Shown: positions 36,453 through 47,427, numbered from the stretch's first letter. The stretch is DNA of 54,985 bases from Candidatus Dactylopiibacterium sp. (GCA_031119555.1 JAVHXQ010000021.1:1-54985); one strand, 5' to 3'. Program-made: numbers and translations. Notes: generated from the sequence alone by a model not told the origin.

Positions 36453-37397
36453 TCAGCCGAAGAAGAACACCGGCATCGCGGCGCGCGGAATGATCGCGCC
36501 GGGGTACTGCACAACGATGGAAGCGAGCTTGTTGCCATAGCGGCCCGCCACCTCCGGAGCCTGCCCCGACAGCCGCGCGGCGAGGTAGCCCCCCGCGAAG
36601 GAGTCGCCCGCGCCCGTGGTGTCGACGACCTTGTCGACGCGGAAGGTCGGCACCGTGATGGGCGCCTGGCCCCGCAGACGGATCAGCGTGGGCTCGGCGC
36701 CACGCTTGACGACGACTTCCTCGCAGGGCAGCGCGAAGGCGTGCTCGAGCGCGGCGGCCTCGTCGAGGCCATACAGCGCGGCATTGTCTTCGAGCGTGAT
36801 CAGCGTGAGGTCGGCGTGCGCGAACGCCCGGTCGTACCACTCCGCGGTGCGCGGATCGCCCCGCCAGACGCGCGGCCGGTAGTTGTTGTCGAAGAACACC
36901 TTGCCGCCGCGCGCGCGCAGGCGCTCGGACAGGCGGAACAGCGTCTCGCGGCCCGAATCGGGCAGCACGGCGAGGCTGATACCGCTGAAATAGAGCACGT
37001 CGAGTTCGTCGATGTGCTGTTCGAGCAGGCTGTTGTGATCCTGCCCGACGAAGAAATCCTTCGCCGCGCTCATGTCGCGCCAGTAAAAGAACGTGCGCTC
37101 GCCGGCATCATCGACCTGGATCGTGTAAAGCCCGGGCATCTTGCCTTCGACGCGCCGCACCATACAGGTATCGATGCCTTCCTTGCCCCAGGCTTCGACC
37201 ATCTTCTCGCTGAAGGCATCGGTGCCGAGCTGGGTGGCGTAGGACACCTGGATGCCGCTGTCAGCGCCCAGGCGCGCGAGGTAAACGGCGGTGTTGAGGG
37301 TGTCTCCACCGAATGTCTGCTGCATGGTGCCAAACATCTCGCCGCGCAGCTCGATCATGCACTCGCCGAACAGGGCGATCCGACATTTCTTTTCCAT
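36453..37397 (-). CDS. kdgK: 2-keto-3-deoxygluconate kinase
   Basis: 314 residues, PfkB/ribokinase family. The N-terminal GECMIELRGE and GGDTLNTAVYLARLG are typical of KdgK, and the signature DTTGAGDSFAGGYLAARL near residue 250 carries the catalytic Asp. It phosphorylates KDG to KDPG, feeding the lower Entner-Doudoroff pathway. It completes the UxaB-UxaA route. It has its own promoter region and is separated from uxaB by 286 bp, with no clear terminator between. KDPG aldolase (eda) is not in the window. Confidence 0.93.
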   Translation of the reverse strand: MEKKCRIALFGECMIELRGEMFGTMQQTFGGDTLNTAVYLARLGADSGIQVSYATQLGTDAFSEKMVEAWGKEGIDTCMVRRVEGKMPGLYTIQVDDAGERTFFYWRDMSAAKDFFVGQDHNSLLEQHIDELDVLYFSGISLAVLPDSGRETLFRLSERLRARGGKVFFDNNYRPRVWRGDPRTAEWYDRAFAHADLTLITLEDNAALYGLDEAAALEHAFALPCEEVVVKRGAEPTLIRLRGQAPITVPTFRVDKVVDTTGAGDSFAGGYLAARLSGQAPEVAGRYGNKLASIVVQYPGAIIPRAAMPVFFFG

Positions 37398-37456
37398 TGT
37401 TTAATGTTCCTGCTGGTTTGCTGGATGCCGGTCAAGGGGGTTGCCGGCCGCGCACG

Positions 37457-37462
37457 ATTCTA
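37457..37462 (-). promoter_or_regulatory. Putative -10 box for kdgK
   Basis: TAGAAT (followed by CG) on the minus strand, 60 bp before the kdgK ATG; TTGGCG lies 19 bp upstream. Spacing is longer than ideal. Confidence 0.35.
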
Positions 37463-37541
37463 AACAAGTTCTTCGCCCCCCCGCCAAGCTCCCGCGCGTT
37501 TCCCGACACAAAGTGACATGCGTCAAGCCCCTCCGGCCTGC

Positions 37542-38006
37542 TCAGACGCCCCCGGCAAAGCCCGTCTGGCGCCAGGCTTCGTAGGTCACCACGGCCACCG
37601 TGTTGGAGAGATTCACGCTGCGCACATCGGGACGCATCGGCAGGCGCAGACGCCGTTCGGGCGCGAAGCCGGCCAGCACCCCGGCGGGCAGCCCGCGCGA
37701 CTCGGGGCCGAACACCAGCACGTCGTCCGGACGGTAGGCCACCGTGTCGTAACGCACCGTGCCGCGCGTGGACAGCGCGAAGAAACGACGCCCGGCCAGC
37801 GCCTCGCACAGCGCCTCCCAGCCGGGATAGCGGGTCACGACGGAGAGTTCGGCGTAATCCATCCCGGCGCGCTGCAACTGCTTGTCGGACAAATCGAAGC
37901 CCAGCGGCTCCACCAGATGCAGGCGGGCGCCCGTATTGGCGCACAGACGGATGATGTTGCCGGTATTCGGAGGGATCTCCGGCTCATAGAGAACGATATC
38001 GATCAT
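37542..38006 (-). CDS. trmL: tRNA (cytidine/uridine-34 2'-O)-methyltransferase TrmL
   Basis: 154 residues, the minimal SPOUT methyltransferase size. EPEIPPNTGNIIRLCANTG at the N-terminus, LVFGPESRGLP and RSVNLSNTVAVVTYEAWRQ at the C-terminus form the knot that binds SAM. It methylates the wobble ribose of tRNA-Leu isoacceptors. Lies 32 bp after comF, probably co-transcribed. Confidence 0.95.
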   Translation of the reverse strand: MIDIVLYEPEIPPNTGNIIRLCANTGARLHLVEPLGFDLSDKQLQRAGMDYAELSVVTRYPGWEALCEALAGRRFFALSTRGTVRYDTVAYRPDDVLVFGPESRGLPAGVLAGFAPERRLRLPMRPDVRSVNLSNTVAVVTYEAWRQTGFAGGV

Positions 38007-38038
38007 GCGCGCATTATCGCGTGCGTGCCCCGCTGCGC

Positions 38039-38701
38039 CTATCTCACCCTCAGGGTGCGCGCGAGCACCAGCGTCGTCACGCGCGCGGCCCCCCGCCCGC
38101 GCACGCAGCGCGCGAGTGCGTCGAGCGTGGCGCCGCTGGTCATCACGTCATCCACGAGCAGCACGTGCCGGCCCGTCAGATCCGCCTCGCACCGGAACAC
38201 CCCGCGCACCGCGCTGCGTCGCGCGCGGCTGCGCAGCCCCGCCAGATGCGGCGTATCCACCTCGCGCAGCACGGCCTGCGGCAGATGGGGAAGGCCGAGC
38301 GTGGCGGCGACGCGGCGCGAGAGCTCGCACGCGGGGTTGAAGCCGCGGCTGCGCATGCGCCGTGGATGCAGCGGCACGGGCACCACGCAGTCGGCGCCAC
38401 AGATCCCCAGCGCGGAGCCCATCGCGGTGGCGAACCATGGCGCCAGGCCAAAGCCCTGGCCATGCTTGAAGGCCAGCACCAGCTCACGCAGCGGAGAGGC
38501 ATACACGTAGGCGGCGAACGACGCGTCGAACGCGGGTGGGCGGCGCTGGCAGCGCCCGCACGGCAGGCCGGCGGACGCCGGCAACCCACAGATCGGACAG
38601 AGCGCGGCCGGCAGACGCGGCAGCCCCTGCGCGCACGCGCCGCATAGCGGCAACGCGCCGCTGCGCCCGCCGCACAGGAAGCAGCTGTGCGGCCAGAGCA
38701 T
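38039..38701 (-). CDS. comF: ComF/GntX-family phosphoribosyltransferase-like protein
   Basis: 220 residues from ATG 38701. An N-terminal double zinc-finger-like part (CFLCGG, CGAC, CPICG, CGRC in the first 60 residues) is followed by a phosphoribosyltransferase fold with the PRPP loop [14 protein letters not shown] near residue 182. ComF proteins act in DNA uptake during natural transformation, which would fit the type IV pili here, although homologues exist in non-competent species. ATG 38794 would add 31 residues that do not resemble the family and would leave only 14 bp to bioB. Confidence 0.82.
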   Translation of the reverse strand: MLWPHSCFLCGGRSGALPLCGACAQGLPRLPAALCPICGLPASAGLPCGRCQRRPPAFDASFAAYVYASPLRELVLAFKHGQGFGLAPWFATAMGSALGICGADCVVPVPLHPRRMRSRGFNPACELSRRVAATLGLPHLPQAVLREVDTPHLAGLRSRARRSAVRGVFRCEADLTGRHVLLVDDVMTSGATLDALARCVRGRGAARVTTLVLARTLRVR

Positions 38702-38747
38702 GGTCAGCGCGCGGCGCGCTCCGTACGCAAACGCACGGAAGCTGCGG

Positions 38748-38776
38748 TTTGACAAGCTTTCCGCGATTCCCCGATC
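38748..38776 (+). promoter_or_regulatory. Possible bioB promoter
   Basis: TTGACA at 38748-38753 is a perfect -35. The -10 is poor (GATCAT-like, 17-19 bp downstream). Position suits a leader of about 25 nt for bioB. Confidence 0.35.
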
Positions 38777-38808
38777 ATCGCCAGCCGTCTTCATCAAGGG
38801 TTTCCCCC

Positions 38809-39801
38809 ATGAACGCCTGCTCCCCCGCCGAACACGCCGTCACGTTTCATCGCCCCGCGCGGGCCCCGGAAGGCGAGTGGAGCACCGACGCGGTCGCGGC
38901 CCTGTTCGAACTGCCCTTCAGCGATCTGATCTTCCGCGCCCAGGAAGTGCATCGCAAGCACTTCGACCCGAACGCCATCCAGCGCTCGACGCTCCTGTCC
39001 ATCAAGACCGGAGGCTGCTCGGAGGATTGCAGCTACTGCTCGCAGTCGAAACGTTACCGGACCGGACTCACCGAGACCCCGCTGATGGCGCTCGAGGACG
39101 TGCTGGAGATGGCACGCGCCGCGCGCGACAAGGGCGCGACGCGCTTCTGCATGGGGGCGGCCTGGCGCAGCCCCAAGGAGCGCGACCTGGAACCGGTGCT
39201 CGAAATGGTGCGCGAGGTGAAGAAGCTGGGCATCGAAACCTGCGTCACGCTGGGCATGCTCAAGGACGGGCAGGCCGAGCGCCTGCGCGAGGCGGGTCTG
39301 GATTACTACAACCACAATCTGGATACCGCGCGCGAGTTCTACGGCGAGATCGTGACCACGCACACGCTCGACGACCGTCTGGAGACCATAGAGAAAGTCC
39401 GCCGCCAGGGCATCAAGGTCTGCGCGGGCGGGATCGTTGGCCTGGGCGAGAACCGCCGCGCGCGCGCCGTGCTGATCGCGCAGCTGGCCAGCCTGACGCC
39501 GCCCCCCGAGTCGGTGCCCATCAACGGCCTCGTGCCCATCGCCGGCACTCCGCTGGAAGCCGTGCCCACGCTCGATCCGCTCGAATTCGTGCGCACCATC
39601 GCGGTGGCCCGCATCACCATGCCGACGAGCTTCGTGCGCCTGTCCGCCGGGCGCCAGCAGATGAGCGACGAAGTGCAGGCCCTGTGCTACCTCGCGGGCG
39701 CGAACTCGATCTTCGCGGGCGACCGCCTGCTCACGACCGACAATCCCGCCAGCGACCGCGACGCGGCGCTCTTCGCGCGCCTCGGCCTGCGCACGATCTG
39801 A
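38809..39801 (+). CDS. bioB: Biotin synthase
   Basis: 330 residues. Radical-SAM cluster C70-x3-C74-x2-C77 in [15 protein letters not shown], then [30 protein letters not shown] and the Arg-containing RLSAGRQ for the [2Fe-2S] cluster. It inserts sulfur into dethiobiotin, the last biotin step. ATG 38809 has AAGGG upstream and fits family N-termini; the frame is open well upstream but overlaps comF. Confidence 0.96.
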   Translation: MNACSPAEHAVTFHRPARAPEGEWSTDAVAALFELPFSDLIFRAQEVHRKHFDPNAIQRSTLLSIKTGGCSEDCSYCSQSKRYRTGLTETPLMALEDVLEMARAARDKGATRFCMGAAWRSPKERDLEPVLEMVREVKKLGIETCVTLGMLKDGQAERLREAGLDYYNHNLDTAREFYGEIVTTHTLDDRLETIEKVRRQGIKVCAGGIVGLGENRRARAVLIAQLASLTPPPESVPINGLVPIAGTPLEAVPTLDPLEFVRTIAVARITMPTSFVRLSAGRQQMSDEVQALCYLAGANSIFAGDRLLTTDNPASDRDAALFARLGLRTI

Positions 39802-39924
39802 ACCGGCGGCGCGACGCGCCCCCGCGCGCGGGCGCCACCGGCCGGAAGCGTTCCGGAATAAAATCCCCGCCCGTCCGGCAGGCCGCCGGACGCGCTTCTC
39901 GCCCCTTTCGCCCCCGCCCACGCC

Positions 39925-41193
39925 ATGTCCGCCTGCCGCCTTTCCGCTCTCGCCGCGCTGTCGCTCGCGCCCGCCGCCGCATGGGCCGCGCCCGCGCCCA
40001 CGCTGGCCGGCGTCCCGCTCGAGTTCGTGATCTTCGGCCTCACCCTGCTGGGCGTGGCGCTGCTGCACGGGCGCACGCTGCAGGTGGCACTCGCCGGCCT
40101 GGCCGGCGTGACGCTCTGCAAGCTCGCCTTCACGGGTTTCCGGGAGGGCGCCGGGGTGGCCGGCCTCGGCCTGCATCTGCAGCACGAATGGGTCACGCTG
40201 GCCAACCTGCTGTGCCTGCTCATGGGGTTCGCCATCCTCGCGCGCCACTTCGAGAAGAGCCGGATTCCGGCTGTCCTGCCGAAGTACCTGCCGGACGACT
40301 GGAAGGGCGGCTTCCTGCTGCTGGCGATGGTGTTCGTGATCTCGAGCTTCCTCGACAACATCGCCGCGGCGCTGATCGGGGGCGCCATGGCGCATCAGCT
40401 CTTCAAGGGCAAGGTGCACGTGGGCTACCTTGCCGCGATCGTCGGAGCCTCGAACGCGGGCGGCGCGTTCTCGGTCGTCGGCGACACCACCACGACCATG
40501 ATGTGGATCGCGGGCGTCCCGCCGCTGCAGGTGGCGCGCGCCTTCGTGCCGTCGGTCGTGGCCCTGATCGTCTGCGGCAGCATCGCCGCGCGCCAGCAGC
40601 ACGCCTACTCGCCCATCCTGCGCGACACCCTCGCGCCCGTGCGCATCGACTGGGCGCGCATGGGCATCGTGGCGACCATGCTGGCGTTCGCGATGGGAAC
40701 CAATATCGTCGTGAACGCGCGCTTCCCCGCCCACGCCGACGGCTTCCCCTTCATCGGCGTCGCCGTGTGGGGCGCGATCCTGCTCACGGCGCGCGTGCGT
40801 CCGCACGACTGGGACGTGCTGCCCGAGACCCTCCGGAGTTCGCTGTTCCTGCTCTCGCTGGTCCTCATGGCGTCGATGATGCCCGTCGAAGCGCTGCCGG
40901 CGGCCTCCTGGGCCACGGCGTTCGGTCTGGGCTTCGTCTCCGCCGTGTTCGACAACATTCCGCTCACCGCCCTGGCGATCAAGGCCGGCGGCTTCGACTG
41001 GGGCATGCTCGCGTACTGCGTGGGCTTCGGCGGCTCCATGCTGTGGTTCGGCTCCTCGGCCGGGGTCGCGCTTTCCAGCATGTATCCCGAGGCGAAGTCC
41101 GCCACGCGCTGGCTGCGCCACGGCTGGCACGTGGCGCTGGCCTACGTGGCCGGTTTCGCCGCGATGATGGCCTTCGTCGGCTGGCATCCCTGA
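39925..41193 (+). CDS. NhaD-like Na+/H+ antiporter (ion transporter superfamily)
   Basis: 422 residues: a signal-like first helix, then about ten membrane segments. SSFLDNIAAALIGGA and SNAGGAFSVVGDTTTTMMWIAG match the conserved paired motifs of NhaD-type antiporters, and FDNIPLTALAIKAG repeats the motif in the second half. It probably exchanges Na+ or Li+ for H+ in the inner membrane. A citrate/arsenite-type transporter of the same superfamily is the alternative. Start at ATG 39925. Confidence 0.75.
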   Translation: MSACRLSALAALSLAPAAAWAAPAPTLAGVPLEFVIFGLTLLGVALLHGRTLQVALAGLAGVTLCKLAFTGFREGAGVAGLGLHLQHEWVTLANLLCLLMGFAILARHFEKSRIPAVLPKYLPDDWKGGFLLLAMVFVISSFLDNIAAALIGGAMAHQLFKGKVHVGYLAAIVGASNAGGAFSVVGDTTTTMMWIAGVPPLQVARAFVPSVVALIVCGSIAARQQHAYSPILRDTLAPVRIDWARMGIVATMLAFAMGTNIVVNARFPAHADGFPFIGVAVWGAILLTARVRPHDWDVLPETLRSSLFLLSLVLMASMMPVEALPAASWATAFGLGFVSAVFDNIPLTALAIKAGGFDWGMLAYCVGFGGSMLWFGSSAGVALSSMYPEAKSATRWLRHGWHVALAYVAGFAAMMAFVGWHP

Positions 41194-41260
41194 GCCCGCC
41201 CCGCCAGGACGCGCCAGCGTTTGTAATACACTGCACGCGCCCCCGCCTCCCCCGCCCGCC

Positions 41261-42145
41261 ATGCCCGACGCCCCGCAATTCTCGCTCGACGCCTCACTGG
41301 TCCGCCGCCACTTCGCCACCGCCGCCGCGCAGGCGCGCCACAGCGATTTCGTGGCGCGCGAGATCGCTTCGCGCATGGCCGAGCGGCTCGATTACATCCG
41401 CCTCACGCCCGCGCGCGTGCTGGACCTGGGCTGTGGCCACGGCGCCGACCTGACGATGCTCGCCGCGCGCTATCCGCAGGCGTTGCGCGTGGGCGTGGAT
41501 CTTTCGCTGCCGCAACTCGCGGCCGCGCGGCCGCCGCGCACGCTGCTGCAGCGTCTCGCGGACCGTCATGGCGGGCCGCCGCTGGTCTGCGCCGATGCCG
41601 CCCGCCTGCCCTTCGCCCGTGCGAGCTTCCAGCTCGTCTGGAGCAACCTTGCCCTGAACTGGCTCAGCGATCCGGCGGACGCGATCCGCGAGGCGCGCCG
41701 GGTGCTGGAAGTCGGCGGCCTGCTGATGTTCTCCACCTTCGGCCCCGACACCCTGCGCGAGCTGCGCGCGGCCTGGCGCGACGAGACCGGCCGGCGCGTC
41801 CATCGCTTCATCGACATGCACGACCTGGGCGACCTGCTTGTCGGCGCCGGCTTCGCCGATCCGGTGATGGACATGCAGATCCTCACGCTGACCTACGACG
41901 ACGCGCGCGCGCTGTTCGCGGAACTCCGCGCCACCGGCAGCACCAACGCTTCCGCGCTGCGCCCGCGCGGTCTCACGGGCAGGGCACGCTGGCAGGCGAT
42001 GCTGGACGCGCTCGATGCGCAACGCCTGCAGGGCCGCGTGCCCGCCACGCTGGAAATCGTGTTCGGCCACGCCTGGAAAGCCGAACCCCGGCACGCCGAA
42101 GATGGCCGCCCCATCGTGCGCTTCCAGCCCCGCTCGACGGCCTGA
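41261..42145 (+). CDS. bioC: Malonyl-[ACP] O-methyltransferase BioC
   Basis: 294 residues, class I SAM methyltransferase. Motif I VLDLGCGHGADL (about residues 48-59), then LVWSNLALNWLSDP and LLMFSTFGPDTLRELRAAW, the latter two being strong BioC features. It methylates malonyl-ACP to start pimelate synthesis for biotin. bioB lies 1.5 kb upstream on the same strand, in support. A NDUFAF5-like methyltransferase is the nearest alternative. Confidence 0.85.
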   Translation: MPDAPQFSLDASLVRRHFATAAAQARHSDFVAREIASRMAERLDYIRLTPARVLDLGCGHGADLTMLAARYPQALRVGVDLSLPQLAAARPPRTLLQRLADRHGGPPLVCADAARLPFARASFQLVWSNLALNWLSDPADAIREARRVLEVGGLLMFSTFGPDTLRELRAAWRDETGRRVHRFIDMHDLGDLLVGAGFADPVMDMQILTLTYDDARALFAELRATGSTNASALRPRGLTGRARWQAMLDALDAQRLQGRVPATLEIVFGHAWKAEPRHAEDGRPIVRFQPRSTA

Positions 42146-42152
42146 GGTCCCC

Positions 42153-42779
42153 ATGCAGCCCGTCTGGCTCTTCGATCTCGACAACACCCTGCACGACGCC
42201 GGCCAGCACATCTTTCCGCACATCAACCGTGCGATGACCGAACACCTCGCCGCGCGCCTGGGCCTGAGCCTCGACGAAGCGAGCACGCTGCGCGCGCACT
42301 ACTGGAAGCGCTACGGCGCCACCGTGCACGGCATGGTGCGGCACCACGGCGCACGCCCTGGAGACTTCCTGGCCGCCACCCACCAGTTCGCCGACCTGGG
42401 CGCGATGGTGGTCTTCGACCCCGCCGTGCGCGCCCACCTGCGCACCCTGCCGGGGCGCAAGGTATTGTTCTCGAACGCGCCGCGCCGCTACGTGCGCGAA
42501 ATCCTGCGCTACACGGGGCTGGATCGCGTGCTCGACGACGTCTTCACGATCGAGGATCTCTGCTATCGCGCCAAGCCCGATCCCTGCGGCTACCAGACCA
42601 TCCTGCGCCGCCTGCGCGTGAAGGGGCCGCAATGCATCATGGTCGAGGACACCGCGCAGAACCTGCGCCCGGCCAAACGCCTGGGCATGCGCACGGTATG
42701 GATCACGCCGCGCTGCGACAAGGCACCGCCCTGGGTGGACCTGCAGTTGCGCAGCGTGCGCGCGCTGCGCGCTTTCTGA
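42153..42779 (+). CDS. HAD-family pyrimidine 5'-nucleotidase-like phosphatase
   Basis: 208 residues. The HAD catalytic motif DLDNTLHDA (nucleophile and acid/base Asp at residues 7 and 9), motif II FSNAPRRY, and motifs III/IV RAKPDPCGYQ and MVEDTAQNLRPAK. The HDAG and cap sequence are those of the pyrimidine 5'-nucleotidase (SDT1-like) group. ATG 42153 is 7 bp after bioC, suggesting one operon. Substrate is inferred. Confidence 0.85.
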   Translation: MQPVWLFDLDNTLHDAGQHIFPHINRAMTEHLAARLGLSLDEASTLRAHYWKRYGATVHGMVRHHGARPGDFLAATHQFADLGAMVVFDPAVRAHLRTLPGRKVLFSNAPRRYVREILRYTGLDRVLDDVFTIEDLCYRAKPDPCGYQTILRRLRVKGPQCIMVEDTAQNLRPAKRLGMRTVWITPRCDKAPPWVDLQLRSVRALRAF

Positions 42780-42788
42780 GCTCGCGTC

Positions 42789-44286
<1,498 letters not shown>

Positions 44287-44394
44287 TCAGACCGGCGACG
44301 CCCCACCCGCGCCACGAAGGAACGCGGCAGGCCGCTCGCCTTTACACACCTTTACGAACGCGCACGGAAACTTTCGCGCCACGCGCCGGTTCAT

Positions 44395-44516
44395 AGCGAC
44401 AGGTAGCGCAAGCTATCTCCCGCTTCACCTCCCTGAGCGGGAGCCTGCATGAACTCCCCCGGGTCATACAGGTCATTCAACCCCGGTGCGTTCCCTCGCG
44501 CCGGGGTTCATTTTTG
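44395..44516 (+). ncRNA. Candidate plus-strand structured RNA between hemB and engB
   Basis: Three successive hairpins: GGTAGC/GCTATC, CTCCCGCT/AGCGGGAG, and AACCCCGG/CCGGGGTT (44479-44508). The last is followed by CATTTTTG on the plus strand only, so it looks like an intrinsic terminator for a plus-strand RNA, opposite to both flanking genes. No convincing promoter was found. Confidence 0.3.
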
Positions 44517-45152
44517 TCCGGCCGGCGCCTCTGCCGCGTCCTGGACCGGCTCGGCCGGCTCGGTGCCCAGCCAGCGCCCCACCATCCGCTCCACTTCCTC
44601 GGTGCCCGTTTTCTTGAGGCTGGAGAACAGCTGCACGGTGATGTTCGGCCCCCACGCGGCGAGGTCCTTGCGGACGCGCGACAGCGTCTGCGCGGCGGGG
44701 CCACGCGTGAGCTTGTCGGACTTCGTGAGCAGCACATGGATAGGCCGCCCCGTCGGCGCGAACCAGCCCAGCATCTGCTGGTCGAGCGGCGTGAGCGGAT
44801 GGCGCGAATCCATGATGAGGATCAGCCCGATCAGGCTGTCGCGCCGCGTGAGGTAGTTTTCCAGCAGGCTCACCCACTGCTTGCGGATCGCTTCGGGCAC
44901 TTTCGCGTAACCGTACCCGGGCAGGTCCACGAGGGCTGCGCCGTTATTCATGCGAAATATGTTGATGAGCTGCGTGCGCCCGGGCGTCTTGCTCACGAAG
45001 GCCAGCCGCGTGTGCCCCACGAGCGTGTTGATCGCACTCGATTTACCGGCGTTCGACCGACCCGCGAAGGCGATCTCGGCGCCCATCGACGGCGGCAGAT
45101 CCTGAGGACGGGCAATGGAAATCTCGAAACGGGCGGCGCGGAACAGGGACAT
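44508..45152 (-). CDS. engB: Ribosome-biogenesis GTPase EngB (YsxC/YihA)
   Basis: 214 residues. G1 AGRSNAGKSS (about residues 29-38), G2 region KTPGRT, G3 DLPGYGYAKV, G4 LLTKSDKL and G5 SSLKK. It is needed for late assembly of the 50S subunit. The acidic/Ala/Pro tail of about 15 residues is not conserved. Lies 242 bp before hemB on the same strand. Confidence 0.95.
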   Translation of the reverse strand: MSLFRAARFEISIARPQDLPPSMGAEIAFAGRSNAGKSSAINTLVGHTRLAFVSKTPGRTQLINIFRMNNGAALVDLPGYGYAKVPEAIRKQWVSLLENYLTRRDSLIGLILIMDSRHPLTPLDQQMLGWFAPTGRPIHVLLTKSDKLTRGPAAQTLSRVRKDLAAWGPNITVQLFSSLKKTGTEEVERMVGRWLGTEPAEPVQDAAEAPAGQK

Positions 45153-45230
45153 GGGGGATATGCGGGAAAGCGAGGATGAAGCCAGGGGCCGGCGCGCGCA
45201 TGCGAATGACCTTGCGCGCAGCAGTGTCGG

Positions 45231-45238
45231 TATAGAAT
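45231..45238 (+). promoter_or_regulatory. -10 region of the diheme cytochrome c gene
   Basis: TATAGAAT, 38 bp before ATG 45276. CTTGCG at 45211-45216 is a weak -35 at 16 bp. Confidence 0.45.
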
Positions 45239-45275
45239 ATCAGGATTCAAGAACGCCACACCCCGAGAGGTGACA

Positions 45276-45905
45276 ATGATCGCGCGCATTTCAATCCTGA
45301 CGCTTGCCCTGACCATCCACACCGCCCTCGCCCAGCCGGCGCCCCCGCCGGACATGGCCAAGGCCAAGCAGACGGCGGAAACCATCTGCGCCGCCTGCCA
45401 CGCCGCCGACGGCAACTCCATCGGCCCCACCTTCCCGAAGCTCGCCGGCCAGCACGAGTCCTACCTGCTCAAGCAACTGCACAACTTCAAGAGCGCCGAC
45501 GGCAAGCCGGCCGAACGCGACAACGCCTCGATGGCGCCGATGGCGGCCATGCTCTCCGACGACGACATGCGTGGCCTCGCGAAGTATTACGCGCAGCAGA
45601 AACTCAAGCCCGAGATCGCGAAGAACGTGAAGACCATCGAACAGGGCCAGAAGCTCTGGCGCGCGGGCAACGCGGCCACCGGCGTGCCGGCCTGCGCGGG
45701 CTGTCACGGGCCCGCCGGCAAGGGCGTGCCCGGCCTGTACCCGCACCTCGCGGGGCAGTTCGCGGAATACACCGAAGCCCAGCTCAAGGGTTTTCGCGGT
45801 GGCGAGCGCGCGAATGATCCCAGCAGCATGATGCGGGGCTTCGCCTCGCGTCTGACGGATGCGGAGATCAAGGCGCTGTCGGACTACATCGCCGGCCTGC
45901 GCTGA
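45276..45905 (+). CDS. Diheme cytochrome c (c4-like)
   Basis: 209 residues: signal peptide about 1-20 (ISILTLALTIHTALA), then two similar cytochrome c domains, with heme sites CAACH (about residue 41) and CAGCH (about residue 146) and downstream Met candidates. This fits cytochrome c4, a periplasmic electron carrier to cbb3 oxidase. GAGAGG lies 5 bases before ATG 45276; a GTG at 45270 is less likely. Followed by a strong terminator. Confidence 0.9.
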   Translation: MIARISILTLALTIHTALAQPAPPPDMAKAKQTAETICAACHAADGNSIGPTFPKLAGQHESYLLKQLHNFKSADGKPAERDNASMAPMAAMLSDDDMRGLAKYYAQQKLKPEIAKNVKTIEQGQKLWRAGNAATGVPACAGCHGPAGKGVPGLYPHLAGQFAEYTEAQLKGFRGGERANDPSSMMRGFASRLTDAEIKALSDYIAGLR

Positions 45906-45920
45906 GCCGGCTCCGGCTGC

Positions 45921-45951
45921 AAAAAAGCCTCGCCGCGGCGAGGCTTTTTTT
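45921..45951. terminator. Bidirectional terminator between cytochrome c and ffh
   Basis: AAAAAAGCCTCGCC / GGCGAGGCTTTTTTT with a 2-nt apex. A and T runs on both sides make it usable by both convergent genes. Confidence 0.92.
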
Positions 45952-45981
45952 ATTGCGCGCGCGCTTCGCGCCAGCGGAATC

Positions 45982-47352
45982 TCAGGCGCCGGGGAACATG
46001 CCCTTCATGCCCTTGAGCCCGCCCAGGCCACGCATGAGTTTGCCCATGCCGCCCTTGGAGAACTGCTTCATCATCTTCTGCATCTGCTCGAACTGGTTGA
46101 GCAGACGGTTGACCTCCTGCACCTGAACCCCCGCGCCGAGCGCGATACGACGCTTGCGCGAAGCCTTGATGAGATCGGGATTGGCGCGCTCGGCCCGCGT
46201 CATCGAGTTGATGATGCCCTCGACACGCGCCATGGCCTTCTCCGGCGCACCCGGCTGCATCTGCGAAGCGGCCTGCGCGAACTGCGCGGGCATCTTGTCC
46301 ATGAGCCCCGACAGCCCCCCCATCTTTTTCATCTGGCCGATCTGCTCCTTGAAATCATCCAGATCGAAACCCTTGCCCTTGCGCAGCTTGTCGGCGAGTT
46401 CGCGCGCCGCGGCCTCGTCGACGGCAGTCCGCGCTTCTTCGACGAGCGAAAGGATGTCGCCCATGCCCAGAATGCGGCTCGCCATGCGATCGGGATGGAA
46501 CTCGTCTAGCCCGGTGAGCTTTTCGCCAACCCCGGTGAACTTGATCGGCGCCCCCGTGACGTGGCGCACCGACAGCGCGGCACCGCCCCGCGAGTCGCCG
46601 TCGAGCTTGGTCAGCACCACGCCGGTGAGCGGCAGCGCCTCGTGGAAGGCGCGCGCGGTATTGACCGCGTCCTGCCCCAGCATCGCATCGACCACGAAGA
46701 GCGTCTCGATCGGGCGGACCGTGGCATGCAGGTCGCGGATCTCGGCCATCATCGCTTCATCGATCGTGATGCGGCCGGCGGTATCGACGAGCAGCACGTC
46801 GAAATAGTGACGCTTCGCGTAGTCGATCGCGGCACTCGCGATGTCCACGGGGCGCTGATCCGGCGTGGAGGGGAAGAACTCCCCGCCCGCCTGCTGGGTC
46901 ACCGTCTGCAATTGCGCGATGGCCGCCGGACGATAGACGTCGCACGACACCGTGAGCACCTTCTTCTTGTGCTTCTCGCGCAGGTACTTGGCGAGCTTGC
47001 CCACGGTGGTGGTCTTGCCCGCGCCCTGCAGGCCGGCCATGAGGATGATCGCGGGCGGCTGGGTGGCGAAGTTGAGCGCGCTCTGCGCGCCCCCCATGAT
47101 GGCCGCGAGTTCCTGCTGCACGACTCCGACAAGGGCCTGCCCCGGCGTCAGCGAACCGATCACTTCCTGCCCCAGCGCCTTTTCCTTGACGCGCGCCATG
47201 AGGTCCTTGATCACGGGCAGCGCCACGTCGGCCTCGAGCAGCGCCATGCGCACCTCGCGCAGCATCTCGGCGATGTTGTCTTCGGTCAGGCGGGCCTGGC
47301 CACGCAGGGTCTTGACGACCTTGGCCAGCCGGTTGGTGAGATTGTCGAGCAT
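45982..47352 (-). CDS. ffh: Signal recognition particle protein
   Basis: 456 residues: N domain, GTPase G domain with GLQGAGKTTT (about residues 105-114), DVYRPAA, VDTAGR and TKLDGD, and a Met-rich M domain at the C-terminus that binds 4.5S RNA and signal peptides. It targets nascent membrane proteins with FtsY. Divergent from the CcsA-like gene with a 75-bp gap, a common arrangement. A single complete gene. Confidence 0.98.
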   Translation of the reverse strand: MLDNLTNRLAKVVKTLRGQARLTEDNIAEMLREVRMALLEADVALPVIKDLMARVKEKALGQEVIGSLTPGQALVGVVQQELAAIMGGAQSALNFATQPPAIILMAGLQGAGKTTTVGKLAKYLREKHKKKVLTVSCDVYRPAAIAQLQTVTQQAGGEFFPSTPDQRPVDIASAAIDYAKRHYFDVLLVDTAGRITIDEAMMAEIRDLHATVRPIETLFVVDAMLGQDAVNTARAFHEALPLTGVVLTKLDGDSRGGAALSVRHVTGAPIKFTGVGEKLTGLDEFHPDRMASRILGMGDILSLVEEARTAVDEAAARELADKLRKGKGFDLDDFKEQIGQMKKMGGLSGLMDKMPAQFAQAASQMQPGAPEKAMARVEGIINSMTRAERANPDLIKASRKRRIALGAGVQVQEVNRLLNQFEQMQKMMKQFSKGGMGKLMRGLGGLKGMKGMFPGA

Positions 47353-47427
47353 GGATGCGAACCGTGGCAGGAGCCCGCGTGCCCGCGTGCGTTACGTCCG
47401 GGGGCGGATGGGCGTTAAACTGAGGGA

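Noticed and set aside
38794..41376. 860-codon minus-strand frame across bioB and the antiporter gene
   Set aside because: Covers two well-supported genes on the other strand; composition (His/Arg/Glu/Gly rich) is typical of antisense frames at this GC content.
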